From NCBI RefSeq assembly GCF_042731755.1, contig NZ_JBHWLR010000021.1:9962-73961 (forward strand): DNA of 64,000 nucleotides. Direction: 5' to 3'. The stretch's first letter is position 1. Every line of letters starts with the position of its first letter. Source of the stretch: Promicromonospora sp042731755 (GTDB taxonomy: Bacteria > Actinomycetota > Actinomycetes > Actinomycetales > Cellulomonadaceae). A model generated the notes under the pieces. It did not search any database. It had not been told where the DNA came from and saw only the letters and a program-made list of their open reading frames with translations. The position numbers and the translations under genes are program-made. Below, piece by piece: positions 33,941 to 42,301 of this stretch.

Positions 33941-33946
33941 TAGGCT
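33941..33946 (+). promoter_or_regulatory. -10 box of the citrate-lyase-beta-like gene
   Basis: TAGGCT lies 6 bases before the GTG at 33953, consistent with a leaderless mRNA. Confidence 0.5.
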
Positions 33947-33952
33947 GAGCGC

Positions 33953-34918
33953 GTGACCGAGACCCCAGCCGACCGAACCACCGACCCTGCCGAACAGCCG
34001 GCCGCGCAGTCCGCGGGCTACTCCTCGGGCCTGCCGACGGCGTCCGCCGTCGTCCCCGAGAGCGACCTGGCGCCGCGCCGGGCGGCCCGCGAGAAGTCGC
34101 GTGTCGCCCCCGACTACGCGCGTGCCTGGCTCCTGCTCTCCGCGATGCGGACCGAGCTCTTCGACAAGGCGCAGCTCTCCCGGGCGGACCAGGTGATCCT
34201 CGACTGCGAGGACGCGATCGACGACTCCCTGAAGGACGAGGCGCGCGAGAACGTCATCCGCTGGATCAAGAGCGGCGGCAGCGCCTGGGTCCGGATCAAC
34301 GACCGCACGGCGCCGTCCTGGGCGGACGACGTGGCCTACCTGCGCGGCCTCGAGGGCCTCAACGGCGTCATGCTGGCCAAGACCGAGAGCGCGGACGACG
34401 TCATCGACACCGCCCAGCGGCTCGGCGGCGACGTGCCCGTCATCCCGCTCGTGGAGTCGGCCCTCGGCATCGAGGAGGCCGTGCACATCGCGAAGGCGCG
34501 CGGCGCGTTCCGGCTCGCGTTCGGCTCGGGTGACTACCGCCGCGACACCGGCGCCGCCAACGAGCCCATGGCCATGGCCTACCCGCGCACGCGCCTCGTG
34601 GTCGCCAGCCGCATCGGCGGCCTGCCCGGCCCCGTGGACGGCCCCACGGTCGGCTCGTCGCACGCGCTGCTGCGCGAGCAGTCGACCGACGCCGTCAACC
34701 TCGGCATGACCGGCAAGCTCTGCCTGGACTTCGAGCAGTCGAGCGTCATCAACGAGTCCTTCGCGCCGACGTCGTCCGACGTGGCCTGGGCCGTCGACTT
34801 CTTCGCCGAGTTCGAGGCCGCCGGCTCCGTGATCCGCGACGGCAGCGACAAGCCCCGCCTGGCCCGCGCCCAGGTGATCCGCTCGCGCGCCGAGCTGTTC
34901 GGCATCAACCCGGCGTGA
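33953..34918 (+). CDS. HpcH/HpaI aldolase / citrate lyase beta-like CoA ester lyase
   Basis: A 321-residue TIM-barrel protein of the citrate lyase beta/malyl-CoA lyase family, which cleaves or forms C-C bonds of CoA thioesters. Motifs are RAWLLLSAMRTELFDKA, DQVILDCEDAIDDSLKDEAR (metal-binding acidic residues), SAWVRINDRTAPSWADDVAY, VMLAKTESADDVI and VPVIPLVESALGIEEAVHIA. LAFGSGDYRRDTGAANEPMA differs from the canonical GTEDL-type metal loop, so the substrate may differ from malyl- or citryl-CoA. The first 45 residues are a disordered Pro/Ala-rich tail. A 12-bp hairpin ends the transcript. Confidence 0.8.
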   Translation: MTETPADRTTDPAEQPAAQSAGYSSGLPTASAVVPESDLAPRRAAREKSRVAPDYARAWLLLSAMRTELFDKAQLSRADQVILDCEDAIDDSLKDEARENVIRWIKSGGSAWVRINDRTAPSWADDVAYLRGLEGLNGVMLAKTESADDVIDTAQRLGGDVPVIPLVESALGIEEAVHIAKARGAFRLAFGSGDYRRDTGAANEPMAMAYPRTRLVVASRIGGLPGPVDGPTVGSSHALLREQSTDAVNLGMTGKLCLDFEQSSVINESFAPTSSDVAWAVDFFAEFEAAGSVIRDGSDKPRLARAQVIRSRAELFGINPA

Positions 34919-34938
34919 CCTGACGTCACCCGCCGACG

Positions 34939-34967
34939 GCGTGGCCCGCCCGCACGGCGGGCCACGC
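34939..34967 (+). terminator. Hairpin terminator before xerD
   Basis: GCGTGGCCCGCC (34939-34950) pairs exactly with 34956-34967 around a 5-base loop. It lies 21 bases after the stop of the lyase gene and has no U tract. Confidence 0.7.
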
Positions 34968-34971
34968 TCGG

Positions 34972-34977
34972 CATGAT
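34972..34977 (+). promoter_or_regulatory. -10-like box before xerD
   Basis: CATGAT lies 6 bases before the GTG at 34984, matching the leaderless spacing seen elsewhere in this window. Confidence 0.4.
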
Positions 34978-34983
34978 GGGCCG

Positions 34984-35970
34984 GTGTCCACCGCACTGGC
35001 CCGTCCGTCCCACGAGCACCAGCCCGCCGTCCCGTCCGCCCCTGCCGTCTCGGTCGAAGGCCGGCTCGACCGCGCGCTGCGCGACTACCTCGCGCACCTG
35101 AGCGTGGAGCGCGGCCTCTCGGCCAACACCGTCGCGGCCTACCGGCGCGACCTGGTGCGGTACGCGGCGTTCCTCGACGCGGCGGGCCGGGACCTGGCGG
35201 GGGTCGCCGAGTCCGACGTCACGAGCTTCGTCGAGGCCGTGCGCCAGGGGTCCGACGGCGGCCGGCCGCTGTCGCCGTCGTCCACGGCCCGCGCCCTGGC
35301 CGCCGTGCGCGGCTGGCACAAGTTCGCGCAGGCCGAGGGCCTGGCCGTCGAGGACCCGTCCGCCGACGTGCGGGCGCCCACCCAGCTGCGGCGCCTGCCG
35401 CACGCACTGTCCGTGGACGACGTCGCCGGGCTGCTCGACGCCGCCGGCGCGGGCGACGGACCGCTGCCCCTGCGCGACCGGGCCCTGCTGGAGCTGCTCT
35501 ATGCGACCGGGGCGCGGATCTCCGAGATCGTCGGGCTGGACGTCGACGGCGTGGGGGACTCCGCCGCCGTCCGGCTGCTCGGCAAGGGCTCCAAGGAGCG
35601 GGTGGTGCCCGTGGGGTCGTTCGCGCGCGACGCCCTGGAGGCCTACCTCGTGCGGGCCCGTCCGGAGCTGGCCGCCGCGGGGCGCGGCACCCCCGCCCTG
35701 TTCCTCAACACGCGCGGCGCGCGCATGTCCCGGCAGACGGCGTGGGCCGCGCTCCAGTCCGCGGCCGGCCGGGCCGGGCTCACGGAGCACGTCTCGCCGC
35801 ACACCCTGCGGCACTCGTTCGCGACCCACCTGCTGTCCGGCGGGGCCGACGTGCGCGTGGTCCAGGAGCTGCTCGGGCACGCGTCGGTCACCACCACGCA
35901 GATCTACACGATGGTCACGCCCGACGCCCTGCGCGAGGTCTACGCCGCCGCCCACCCGCGTGCCCGCTGA
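34984..35970 (+). CDS. xerD: Site-specific tyrosine recombinase XerD
   Basis: XerD resolves chromosome dimers at dif together with XerC under FtsK control. The 328-residue enzyme has an N-terminal core-binding domain (DYLAHLSVERGLSANTVAAY) and a catalytic domain with all active residues: Arg in YATGARISEIVGL, Lys in LLGKGSKERVVPVG, His-x-x-Arg in SPHTLRHSFATHLLSGG, His in LLGHASVTTTQIYT and the nucleophilic Tyr in TQIYTMVTPD. Its position ahead of parA-scpA-scpB is the normal housekeeping context, not that of a mobile-element integrase. Confidence 0.93.
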   Translation: MSTALARPSHEHQPAVPSAPAVSVEGRLDRALRDYLAHLSVERGLSANTVAAYRRDLVRYAAFLDAAGRDLAGVAESDVTSFVEAVRQGSDGGRPLSPSSTARALAAVRGWHKFAQAEGLAVEDPSADVRAPTQLRRLPHALSVDDVAGLLDAAGAGDGPLPLRDRALLELLYATGARISEIVGLDVDGVGDSAAVRLLGKGSKERVVPVGSFARDALEAYLVRARPELAAAGRGTPALFLNTRGARMSRQTAWAALQSAAGRAGLTEHVSPHTLRHSFATHLLSGGADVRVVQELLGHASVTTTQIYTMVTPDALREVYAAAHPRAR

Positions 35971-36030
35971 CCGCCCGGCACCGAACCACGCCACGCCGGG
36001 GCTCCGAGCCGGGTGGTGCCCACACTCTGG

Positions 36031-36038
36031 TATAGCGT
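36031..36038 (+). promoter_or_regulatory. -10 box of the parA-scpAB transcript
   Basis: TATAGCGT is a clear -10 element; its TAGCGT part ends 7 bases before the GTG at 36046. It gives a leaderless transcript from that GTG, or a 37-base leader if the ATG at 36082 is used. Confidence 0.55.
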
Positions 36039-36045
36039 GGCGGGC

Positions 36046-36978
36046 GTGAGCGAGGCACCCAGCCAGGAGGGAGCGAGCACGATGACCGACATTCTTCTCG
36101 GCAAGGCGGTCGTCGGCGCACCCACGGACTCGGAGATCGTGCGCGACGTGGTGGGGCGGGTCATGCCCGACCTGCCCGAGCCGGCACCTCTGGCCAGTCA
36201 CGGCCCGGCGCGCATCATCGCGATGTGCAACCAGAAGGGCGGGGTCGGCAAGACCACGACCACGATCAACCTCGGCGCGTGCCTGGCCGAGTACGGCCGC
36301 AAGGTGCTGCTGGTCGACTTCGACCCGCAGGGCGCCGCGTCGGTCGGCATCGGCGTCAACCCGCACGAGCTCGACCTGACGATCTACAACCTGCTCATGG
36401 AGCGGGGCGTGGACGTCCAGGACGTGCTGATCCCGTCGGGCATCGAGAACCTCGACGTGCTGCCGGCGAACATCGACCTGTCGGCCGCGGAGGTGCAGCT
36501 CGTGGGCGAGGTCGCCCGGGAGTCGGTGCTGGCCCGCGCGCTGCGCCCGGTGGTCGACGACTACGACGTGATCCTCATCGACTGCCAGCCGAGCCTCGGC
36601 CTGCTCACCGTCAACGCCCTCACGGCGGCGCACGGCGTGCTCATCCCGCTGGAGTGCGAGTTCTTCGCGCTGCGCGGCGTCGCGCTGCTGGTGGAGACCA
36701 TCGAGAAGGTGCGGGACCGGCTCAACCCCGCCCTGGAGATCGACGGTATCCTCCCCACCATGTACGACTCGCGCACCCTCCACTCCCGTGAGGTCGTGGC
36801 CCGGGTGCACGAGGCCTTCGGCGACACGCTGCTGCACTCGATCATCGGGCGCACGGTCAAGTTCCCCGACGCCACGGTCGCCGCAGAGCCCATCACCGCG
36901 TACGCCCCGGGGCACCCCGGTGCCGCCGCGTACCGTCAGCTCGCCCGGGAGCTCGTGGCCCGTGGCGACGCTGCCTGA
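36046..36978 (+). CDS. parA: ParA-family chromosome partitioning ATPase
   Basis: A Walker-type ATPase of the ParA/Soj family, paired here with condensin genes scpA/scpB. The deviant Walker A is CNQKGGVGKTTTTINLGACL, followed by VLLVDFDPQGAASVGIGVNP (A') and VILIDCQPSLGLLTVNALTA (Walker B). The GTG at 36046 sits 7 bases after a -10 box and gives 310 residues; the ATG at 36082, with AGGAGGG upstream, would give 298 residues. No parB lies nearby, so this is the non-oriC ParA paralogue usual in the scp cluster. The stop overlaps the scpA start (TGATG). Confidence 0.9.
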   Translation: MSEAPSQEGASTMTDILLGKAVVGAPTDSEIVRDVVGRVMPDLPEPAPLASHGPARIIAMCNQKGGVGKTTTTINLGACLAEYGRKVLLVDFDPQGAASVGIGVNPHELDLTIYNLLMERGVDVQDVLIPSGIENLDVLPANIDLSAAEVQLVGEVARESVLARALRPVVDDYDVILIDCQPSLGLLTVNALTAAHGVLIPLECEFFALRGVALLVETIEKVRDRLNPALEIDGILPTMYDSRTLHSREVVARVHEAFGDTLLHSIIGRTVKFPDATVAAEPITAYAPGHPGAAAYRQLARELVARGDAA

Positions 36979-38024
36979 TGCCTGAGGCGGAGGTGCTGTC
37001 GGTCGAGGCGCCCGAGGCGCTGCCGGCCGACCCGGCGTCGACGGCGGAGCAGGCGCCTCAGGTGCCCGAGGAGCAGCCCGCCGAGCGGTCGTCGTCGCGC
37101 ATGTTCCAGGTGCGGCTGCACAACTTCGAGGGCCCGTTCGACCTGCTCCTGTCGCTCATCGCGAAGCACAAGATGGACGTCACCGAGGTGGCGCTCGCGG
37201 TGGTGACCGACGAGTTCGTCGGGCACATCCGCGAGGCGGAGCGGGCGTCCCGGGAGGCCGCCGAGCGCGGCGAGGTGCACGAGTCGTGGGACCTAGGTGT
37301 GGCCAGCGAGTTCCTGGTCATCGCCGCGACCCTGCTGGACCTCAAGGCCGCGCGCCTGCTGCCCGGCGTCGTGGACGAGGACGCGGAGGACCTCGAGCTG
37401 CTGGAGGCCCGCGACCTGCTGTTCGCGCGGCTGCTGCAGTACCGCGCGTACAAGGAGGTCTCGAAGGTCCTCGCGGAGCAGATGGCGTCGTCCGGACGCC
37501 GCGTGCCCCGCCTGGCGCCGCTCGAGCCGCACCTGGCCGCGATCCTGCCGGAGCTGGTCTGGGACACGACGGGGGAGCGGCTCGCGGAGCTGGCCGCGAA
37601 GGTGCTCGCGCCCAAGCCGCCGCCCGTGGTCGGGCTGGCGCATCTGCACGGCTCGGCGGTGAGCGTGCGCGAGGAGGCGGGCGTCATCGTCCGGCGCCTG
37701 CGCTCGGAGCACGCGGTCACGTTCCGGTCGCTCACGGCCGGTACGGAGCGCCTCGTGACGGTCGCCCGGTTCCTCGCGCTGCTGGAGCTGTTCCGCGACG
37801 CGCTGGTCGGCTTCGAGCAGGTCAGCCCGCTGGGCGAGCTGACGGTGCGGTGGACGGCCGGGCCCGACGACGGCGGGAAGTACCTCGACCCGGCGGCCGG
37901 CCCCAGCGAGTTCGACGAGGAGGACCTGACCGCCCCGGCGGTGGAGCAGGCGCCCGAGCCGGTAATCGAGCAGGGAACCGAACAGGCAGACATCCCGCAG
38001 CCCGGAACGGAGGCGACAGCATGA
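36978..38024 (+). CDS. scpA: Segregation and condensation protein A
   Basis: The kleisin subunit that bridges the SMC dimer in bacterial condensin. The 348-residue protein has the N-terminal SMC-neck helix region FQVRLHNFEGPFDLLLSLIA and KHKMDVTEVALAVVTDEFVG, the middle segment FLVIAATLLDLKAARLLPGV, and the C-terminal winged helix (VTFRSLTAGTERLVTVARFL, LALLELFRDALVGFEQ). About 35 residues before the kleisin core and about 45 after it are acidic, low-complexity tails. It overlaps parA and scpB. Confidence 0.95.
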   Translation: MPEAEVLSVEAPEALPADPASTAEQAPQVPEEQPAERSSSRMFQVRLHNFEGPFDLLLSLIAKHKMDVTEVALAVVTDEFVGHIREAERASREAAERGEVHESWDLGVASEFLVIAATLLDLKAARLLPGVVDEDAEDLELLEARDLLFARLLQYRAYKEVSKVLAEQMASSGRRVPRLAPLEPHLAAILPELVWDTTGERLAELAAKVLAPKPPPVVGLAHLHGSAVSVREEAGVIVRRLRSEHAVTFRSLTAGTERLVTVARFLALLELFRDALVGFEQVSPLGELTVRWTAGPDDGGKYLDPAAGPSEFDEEDLTAPAVEQAPEPVIEQGTEQADIPQPGTEATA

Positions 38025-38686
38025 CGGTCGAGGAACAGGCCCCGCCGGCGGACGCCCCCGCCAACACCGAGGCCCCCGCGGCGCCCGCCCCGGAGGAGCA
38101 GCTCGTCGTCGACGTGCACACGCTCCCGGGCGGGGCGCACGCGGCCGTCGAGGCCGTGCTCATGGTGGCCGACGCGCCGATCGGTGCGGACCGCATCGCG
38201 GCGGCGCTGAACCTGACGCAGGACGAGACCGACGACATCCTGCACGAGCTGGCCGACGAGTACGCCGGCCACCTCGGGTCCCGGCCGCGCGGTTTCGAGC
38301 TGCGGCGCACCGTGGACGGGTGGCGCATCTACTCCTCCACGGCGCACGCGGACCCCGTGGGGCGCTTCGTGCTGGACGGCCAGTCGGCCAAGCTGAGCCA
38401 GGCTGCGCTGGAGACGCTCGCCGTGATCGCGTACCGTCAACCGGTGTCGCGCGGCCAGATGAGCGCGGTGCGTGGCGTGAGCGTGGACGGCGTCGTGCGG
38501 ACCCTGCTGACCCGCGGGCTGATCGCCGAGATCGGTCAGGACCCGAGCTCGGGTGCGGTTCTGTTCGGAACCACGGGATACTTCTTGGAGCGGATGGACT
38601 ACTCGTCGCTCGACGAGCTGCCCCCGCTGGCGCCGCACCTGCCGGATCTCGACACGATCGACGGCCTCGACGGGCTGGACTCCTAG
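38021..38686 (+). CDS. scpB: Segregation and condensation protein B
   Basis: The kite subunit of SMC-ScpAB condensin. Two winged-helix domains are visible in 221 residues: AVEAVLMVADAPIGADRIAA and the second with LSQAALETLAVIAYRQPVSR, GQMSAVRGVSVDGVVRTLLT and FGTTGYFLERM. A Pro/Ala/Glu-rich N-terminal 30 residues precedes the fold. The ATG overlaps the scpA stop (ATGA). Confidence 0.95.
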   Translation: MTVEEQAPPADAPANTEAPAAPAPEEQLVVDVHTLPGGAHAAVEAVLMVADAPIGADRIAAALNLTQDETDDILHELADEYAGHLGSRPRGFELRRTVDGWRIYSSTAHADPVGRFVLDGQSAKLSQAALETLAVIAYRQPVSRGQMSAVRGVSVDGVVRTLLTRGLIAEIGQDPSSGAVLFGTTGYFLERMDYSSLDELPPLAPHLPDLDTIDGLDGLDS

Positions 38687-38762
38687 TCCTGCCCGGGGCC
38701 TGCACGACGGGTTTCGCGCGCGCCCCTTTTCCGAGAACTTCCGACGTACCGAGAGACGAATC

Positions 38763-39653
38763 ATGAGCAACGAACGCCGCGGCGGGAGCCGCCGCGAGTC
38801 CGGCAAGCAGGGCGGACGACAGGGCCAGAACTTCCGTGGGGGCAGCTCCGCGAAGAGCCGCGCGCAGGCGAACCGGCCGCGCCGTCGGCCCGCGAAGCCC
38901 ACGGAGCCGGCCCGGGACGTGCACGTCGAGGACGGTGTGCGCCTGCAGAAGGTGCTCGCGCAGGCCGGGCTGGGCTCGCGCCGCGCGTCCGAGGAGCTGA
39001 TCGCGAACGGGCACGTCGAGGTGGACGGCCAGCTCGTCACCGAGCTGGGCGTGCGGGTCGACCCCACCACCGCCGTCATCCACGTGGACGGGCTGCGCAT
39101 CCAGCTCGACCAGGCCAAGGTGACGATCGCGCTGAACAAGCCGCTCGGCGTGGTGTCCACGATGGACGACCCCAAGGGCCGCCCGACGGTCGCGGACCTC
39201 ATCAGGAACCGCGAGGAGCGCCTGTTCCACGTGGGCCGGCTCGACGCGGACAGCGAGGGCCTGCTGCTCCTGACGAACGACGGCGAGCTCGCCAACCGCC
39301 TCTCGCACCCGAAGTACCAGATCGCCAAGACGTACCTCGTGACGGTCGAGGGCGAGGTGTACCCGCGCGTCGGCCGCGAGCTCCTGAAGGGTGTGGAGCT
39401 GGAGGACGGCGTCGCCAAGATGGACGCCGTGCACGTGCTCCAGCAGATCGACGGCTTCGCGATGCTGGAGGTCGTGCTGCACGAGGGCCGCAACCGGATC
39501 GTGCGCCGCATGTTCGACGCCGTCGGGCACCCCGTCACGCGGCTGGTGCGCACCCGGATCGGCCCGATCCCGCTCGGCGACCTGAAGGCCGGCCGCACCC
39601 GCGTCCTGGGCCGCACGGAGCTGGGCACCCTCATGGGTGCGGTAGACCTGTAA
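38763..39653 (+). CDS. rluB: 23S rRNA pseudouridine synthase (RluB/RsuA family)
   Basis: Makes pseudouridine in 23S rRNA. The 296-residue protein begins with a basic, Gly/Arg-rich tail (about 60 residues), then an S4 RNA-binding domain (RLQKVLAQAGLGSRRASEEL, IANGHVEVDG) and the catalytic domain with the active Asp in HVGRLDADSEGLLLLTNDGE and the motif NRIVRRMFDAVGHPVTRLVR. The gene sits in the scpB-rluB-cmk order common in Gram-positive genomes. RluB versus another RsuA-family specificity is assigned from context. Confidence 0.9.
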   Translation: MSNERRGGSRRESGKQGGRQGQNFRGGSSAKSRAQANRPRRRPAKPTEPARDVHVEDGVRLQKVLAQAGLGSRRASEELIANGHVEVDGQLVTELGVRVDPTTAVIHVDGLRIQLDQAKVTIALNKPLGVVSTMDDPKGRPTVADLIRNREERLFHVGRLDADSEGLLLLTNDGELANRLSHPKYQIAKTYLVTVEGEVYPRVGRELLKGVELEDGVAKMDAVHVLQQIDGFAMLEVVLHEGRNRIVRRMFDAVGHPVTRLVRTRIGPIPLGDLKAGRTRVLGRTELGTLMGAVDL

Positions 39654-39663
39654 CCTCTCCCGC

Positions 39664-39720
39664 TGAGTGCTGGCTATTTGCGGCTGACGAGCACTCTGAA
39701 GCGCAGATACCCAGCACTCA
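39664..39720 (+). terminator. Complex hairpin region between rluB and cmk
   Basis: TGAGTGCTGG (39664-39673) is complementary to CCAGCACTCA (39711-39720). AGCACTC also occurs at 39690-39696, so GAGTGCT can pair with either copy. The long stem can extend inward with mismatches. It ends 6 bases before the cmk ATG. It may be a terminator, or a switch with two alternative folds that exposes or hides the cmk start. Confidence 0.5.
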
Positions 39721-39726
39721 ACGGAA

Positions 39727-40464
39727 ATGAGCGAACCTGTGACCAGCCCTGTAGTGATCGCCATCGACGGGCCGTCGGGCTCCGGCAAGTCGAGCGTGTC
39801 GAAGGCGGTCGCCGCGCGGCTCGGCCTGGCCTACCTCGACACGGGGGCCATGTACCGGGCGGCCACGGTGTGGAGCATGGAGACGGCGGACCTGGCGGAC
39901 GCCGGGGCCGTCACCACCGCGGTCCGGGCGATGCCGCTGGTCATGGGGCTGGACCCGGCCGCCCCCGGCGTCGAGCTGAACGGCCGGGACGTCGCCGTGA
40001 CGATCCGCTCCACCGAGGTCACGACCAACGTGTCGAAGGTCGCGTCCAACCTCGACGTGCGCGCCGAGCTCAAGCGGCTCCAGCGCGCGATCATCGACCA
40101 GGAGTCCGAGGCGGCCCGGGCCGTGCAGTCGGGCGGCCGCGGGATCGTGGCCGAGGGCCGCGACATTACGACGGTCGTGGCGCCCGACGCCGACGTCCGC
40201 GTGCTGCTCATCGCCTCGGAGGAGGCCCGGCTGCGCCGCCGGTCCCTGGAGCTGCACGGCGCCGCCGACGCCGGCGCCGTCGAGGCGACGAAGGACCAGG
40301 TGCTGCGCCGGGACCAGGACGACGCCAAGGTGACGCAGTTCCTCGTCGCCGCGGACGGCGTGGTGACCGTCGACTCCAGCGACCTCGACTTCGAGCAGAC
40401 GGTCGACGCCGTGCTGGCCGTCGTCACGCAGGTGACGGGACGCGAGGTCGCGCCCTCCGCTTGA
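39727..40464 (+). CDS. cmk: Cytidylate kinase
   Basis: Phosphorylates CMP and dCMP using ATP. The 245-residue protein has the P loop IDGPSGSGKSSVSKAVAARL (about residues 14-33), LAYLDTGAMYRAATVWSM, VSKVASNLDVRAELKRLQRA and the CMP-site region GGRGIVAEGRDITTVVAPDA. It ends with the C-terminal Asp-Arg pattern RDQDDAKVTQ. The ATG at 39727 lies immediately behind the hairpin region; GTG at 39739 is an alternative start. A tyrA/prephenate dehydrogenase gene that often precedes cmk in actinobacteria is absent. Confidence 0.94.
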   Translation: MSEPVTSPVVIAIDGPSGSGKSSVSKAVAARLGLAYLDTGAMYRAATVWSMETADLADAGAVTTAVRAMPLVMGLDPAAPGVELNGRDVAVTIRSTEVTTNVSKVASNLDVRAELKRLQRAIIDQESEAARAVQSGGRGIVAEGRDITTVVAPDADVRVLLIASEEARLRRRSLELHGAADAGAVEATKDQVLRRDQDDAKVTQFLVAADGVVTVDSSDLDFEQTVDAVLAVVTQVTGREVAPSA

Positions 40465-40474
40465 GTTCTCGCCA

Positions 40475-40498
40475 CGGCCCGGGCCCAGGCCCGGGCCG
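40475..40498 (+). terminator. GC hairpin between cmk and der
   Basis: CGGCCCGGGCC (40475-40485) and its exact complement (40488-40498) are nearly contiguous, forming about ten pairs with a tight loop, 10 bases after the cmk stop. No U tract. Confidence 0.55.
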
Positions 40499-40549
40499 GA
40501 GCGACGCAGGTCATATGCGCGGGAGTCGGCCTGAGCGGGTCGGGCCTGC

Positions 40550-40555
40550 GACAAT
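40550..40555 (+). promoter_or_regulatory. -10-like box before der
   Basis: GACAAT lies 6 bases before the der ATG, consistent with leaderless transcription. Confidence 0.45.
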
Positions 40556-40561
40556 GGGGGC

Positions 40562-42106
40562 ATGACCCACGACTCCTCTGCATCTGAGGCTGCCCTGGAC
40601 GCGGCGGCCCGAGACGATGCTGCCCCGGACGCTGCCGCCTCGGACGCTCCCGACCTCGACCTCACCGAGACCGAGGACGACGTCGCGCGCGAGCGCGCCC
40701 TGCGCGTCGGCCTCGAGGAGTTCGAGCTCGACGAGGAGGACCAGGCGCTCCTGGACTCCGAGTGGTCCGACGAGGAGTCCGAGGCCGAGCAGATCCTGCC
40801 GGTGCTCGCGATCATCGGGCGGCCGAACGTCGGCAAGTCGACCCTGGTCAACCGCATCCTCGGCCGCCGCGAGGCGGTCGTGGAGGACAAGCCGGGCGTG
40901 ACGCGCGACCGCGTCTCCTACCCGGCCGAGTGGGCCGGCCGCCGGTTCATGCTCGTGGACACGGGCGGCTGGGAGGTCGACGTCGCCGGCATCGAGTCCA
41001 AGGTGGCGGAGCAGGCCGAGGTCGCGATCTCCCTGGCCGACGCCGTGGTCTTCGTGGTCGACGCCGCCGTGGGCGCCACCGCGACGGACGAGCGGGTCGT
41101 GGAGCTGCTGCGCCGCTCCGGCAAGCCGGTCGTGCTGTGCGCCAACAAGGTGGACGGCGCCTCGGGCGAGGCGGACGCCACCTACCTCTGGGCCCTTGGC
41201 CTGGGGGAGCCGTACCCGGTCTCGGCCCTGCACGGCCGCGGCACGGGCGACCTGCTCGACGCCGCCGTCAAGGCCCTGCCCACCAAGTCCGCGCACGGCA
41301 CGCTGCGGCCCTCGGGCCCGCGCCGCGTGGCGCTCGTCGGCCGGCCGAACGTCGGCAAGTCGTCGCTGCTGAACAAGATCGCCGGCTCGGAGCGCGTCGT
41401 CGTCGACGAGGTGGCGGGCACCACGCGTGACCCCGTCGACGAGCTGATCGAACTGCGCGGCATCCCGTACTGGTTCGTGGACACCGCCGGCATCCGCCGC
41501 CGCGTGCACCAGACCAAGGGTGCCGACTTCTACGCGTCGCTGCGCACCGCGGCCGCCATCGAGAAGGCCGAGATCGGCGTGGTCCTGGTGGACGCGTCCG
41601 CCCCGCTGACCGAGCAGGACATCCGCGTGATCCAGCAGGTCGTGGACTCCGGTCGCGCCCTGGTGATCGCGTACAACAAGTGGGACCTCATGGACGAGGA
41701 CCGCCGCCCCTACCTCGAGCGCGAGATCGAGAAGGAGCTGGTGCAGATCCAGTGGGCGCCGCGCGTCAACCTGTCGGCCCGCACGGGCTGGCACAGCGAG
41801 CGCCTGGTGCCGGCGATCGAGCGGTCGCTCGCGTCCTGGGACCGCCGCATCCCCACGGGCAAGCTCAACTCGTTCCTCGGTGAGCTCGTGGCCGCGCACC
41901 CGCACCCGCTGCGTGGCGGCAAGCAGTCGCGCATCCTGTTCGCGACGCAGGCCTCGACGCGGCCGCCGCGGTTCGTCATCTTCGCCACGGGGTTCATCGA
42001 GGCCGGTTACCGCCGGTTCATCGAGCGCCGCCTGCGCGAGACGTTCGGCTTCGAGGGCACGCCCATCGAGATCTCGGTGCGGGTGCGGGAGAAGCGCCGG
42101 CGCTGA
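40562..42106 (+). CDS. der: Ribosome biogenesis GTPase Der (EngA)
   Basis: A tandem GTPase needed for 50S subunit assembly. In 514 residues there are an acidic N-terminal tail (about 75 residues), GTPase domain 1 (IIGRPNVGKSTLVNRILGRR, DTGGWEVDV, CANKVDG), GTPase domain 2 (LVGRPNVGKSSLLNKIAGSE, VDTAGIRRR, YNKWDLMDED) and a C-terminal KH-like domain ending FEGTPIEISVRVREKRRR. All G1-G4 motifs are intact in both domains. The sequence just after the stop is disturbed by an assembly gap. Confidence 0.96.
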   Translation: MTHDSSASEAALDAAARDDAAPDAAASDAPDLDLTETEDDVARERALRVGLEEFELDEEDQALLDSEWSDEESEAEQILPVLAIIGRPNVGKSTLVNRILGRREAVVEDKPGVTRDRVSYPAEWAGRRFMLVDTGGWEVDVAGIESKVAEQAEVAISLADAVVFVVDAAVGATATDERVVELLRRSGKPVVLCANKVDGASGEADATYLWALGLGEPYPVSALHGRGTGDLLDAAVKALPTKSAHGTLRPSGPRRVALVGRPNVGKSSLLNKIAGSERVVVDEVAGTTRDPVDELIELRGIPYWFVDTAGIRRRVHQTKGADFYASLRTAAAIEKAEIGVVLVDASAPLTEQDIRVIQQVVDSGRALVIAYNKWDLMDEDRRPYLEREIEKELVQIQWAPRVNLSARTGWHSERLVPAIERSLASWDRRIPTGKLNSFLGELVAAHPHPLRGGKQSRILFATQASTRPPRFVIFATGFIEAGYRRFIERRLRETFGFEGTPIEISVRVREKRRR

Positions 42107-42301
42107 GGCGTCATCCCGGCATGCGGCTCGGGGGGGGTGGCCGAGGGGGCTNNNNNNNNNNACTTGGCGCATGGTGCGCCCGCTCTGGGGGGCCCCCACG
42201 GGGGGGGGGGCGCCGCCCGGGGGGGGGGTTGGGGGGACAGAACGGGGGGCGCCCCCCCGGCCGATGCCCACGTCGGGGCCGGATCGCGGTACCTTCAGGT
42301 C
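42107..42301. other. Low-quality region with assembly gap between der and lgt
   Basis: Ten Ns (42152-42161) are flanked by runs of G (about 42130-42150 and 42199-42250) unlike any natural sequence nearby; these look like contig-end artefacts. The true content and length of this region, and even whether der and lgt are neighbours, cannot be judged. Clean sequence resumes near 42250 with the lgt promoter. Confidence 0.85.
42290..42295 (+). promoter_or_regulatory. -10 box of lgt
   Basis: TACCTT lies 6 bases before the GTG at 42302, again the leaderless spacing. Confidence 0.45.

Noticed and set aside
34984..35970. Tyrosine recombinase as a sign of a mobile element
   Set aside because: It is XerD-like in all motifs, sits in the housekeeping parA-scpAB cluster, and no attachment repeats or phage genes are nearby.
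36046..36978. ParA as a plasmid partition system
   Set aside because: No ParB or centromere repeats are nearby, and the gene overlaps scpA as in many chromosomes.
42107..42215. Resemblance to a tRNA-Pro gene around the first gap (TGGCGCA, TGG, GCGCCCGCTCTGGG)
   Set aside because: No cloverleaf folds: the anticodon loop lacks U33, the 3' half is replaced by G runs, and the sequence quality is poor. A tRNA may be hidden in the gap but is not supported.
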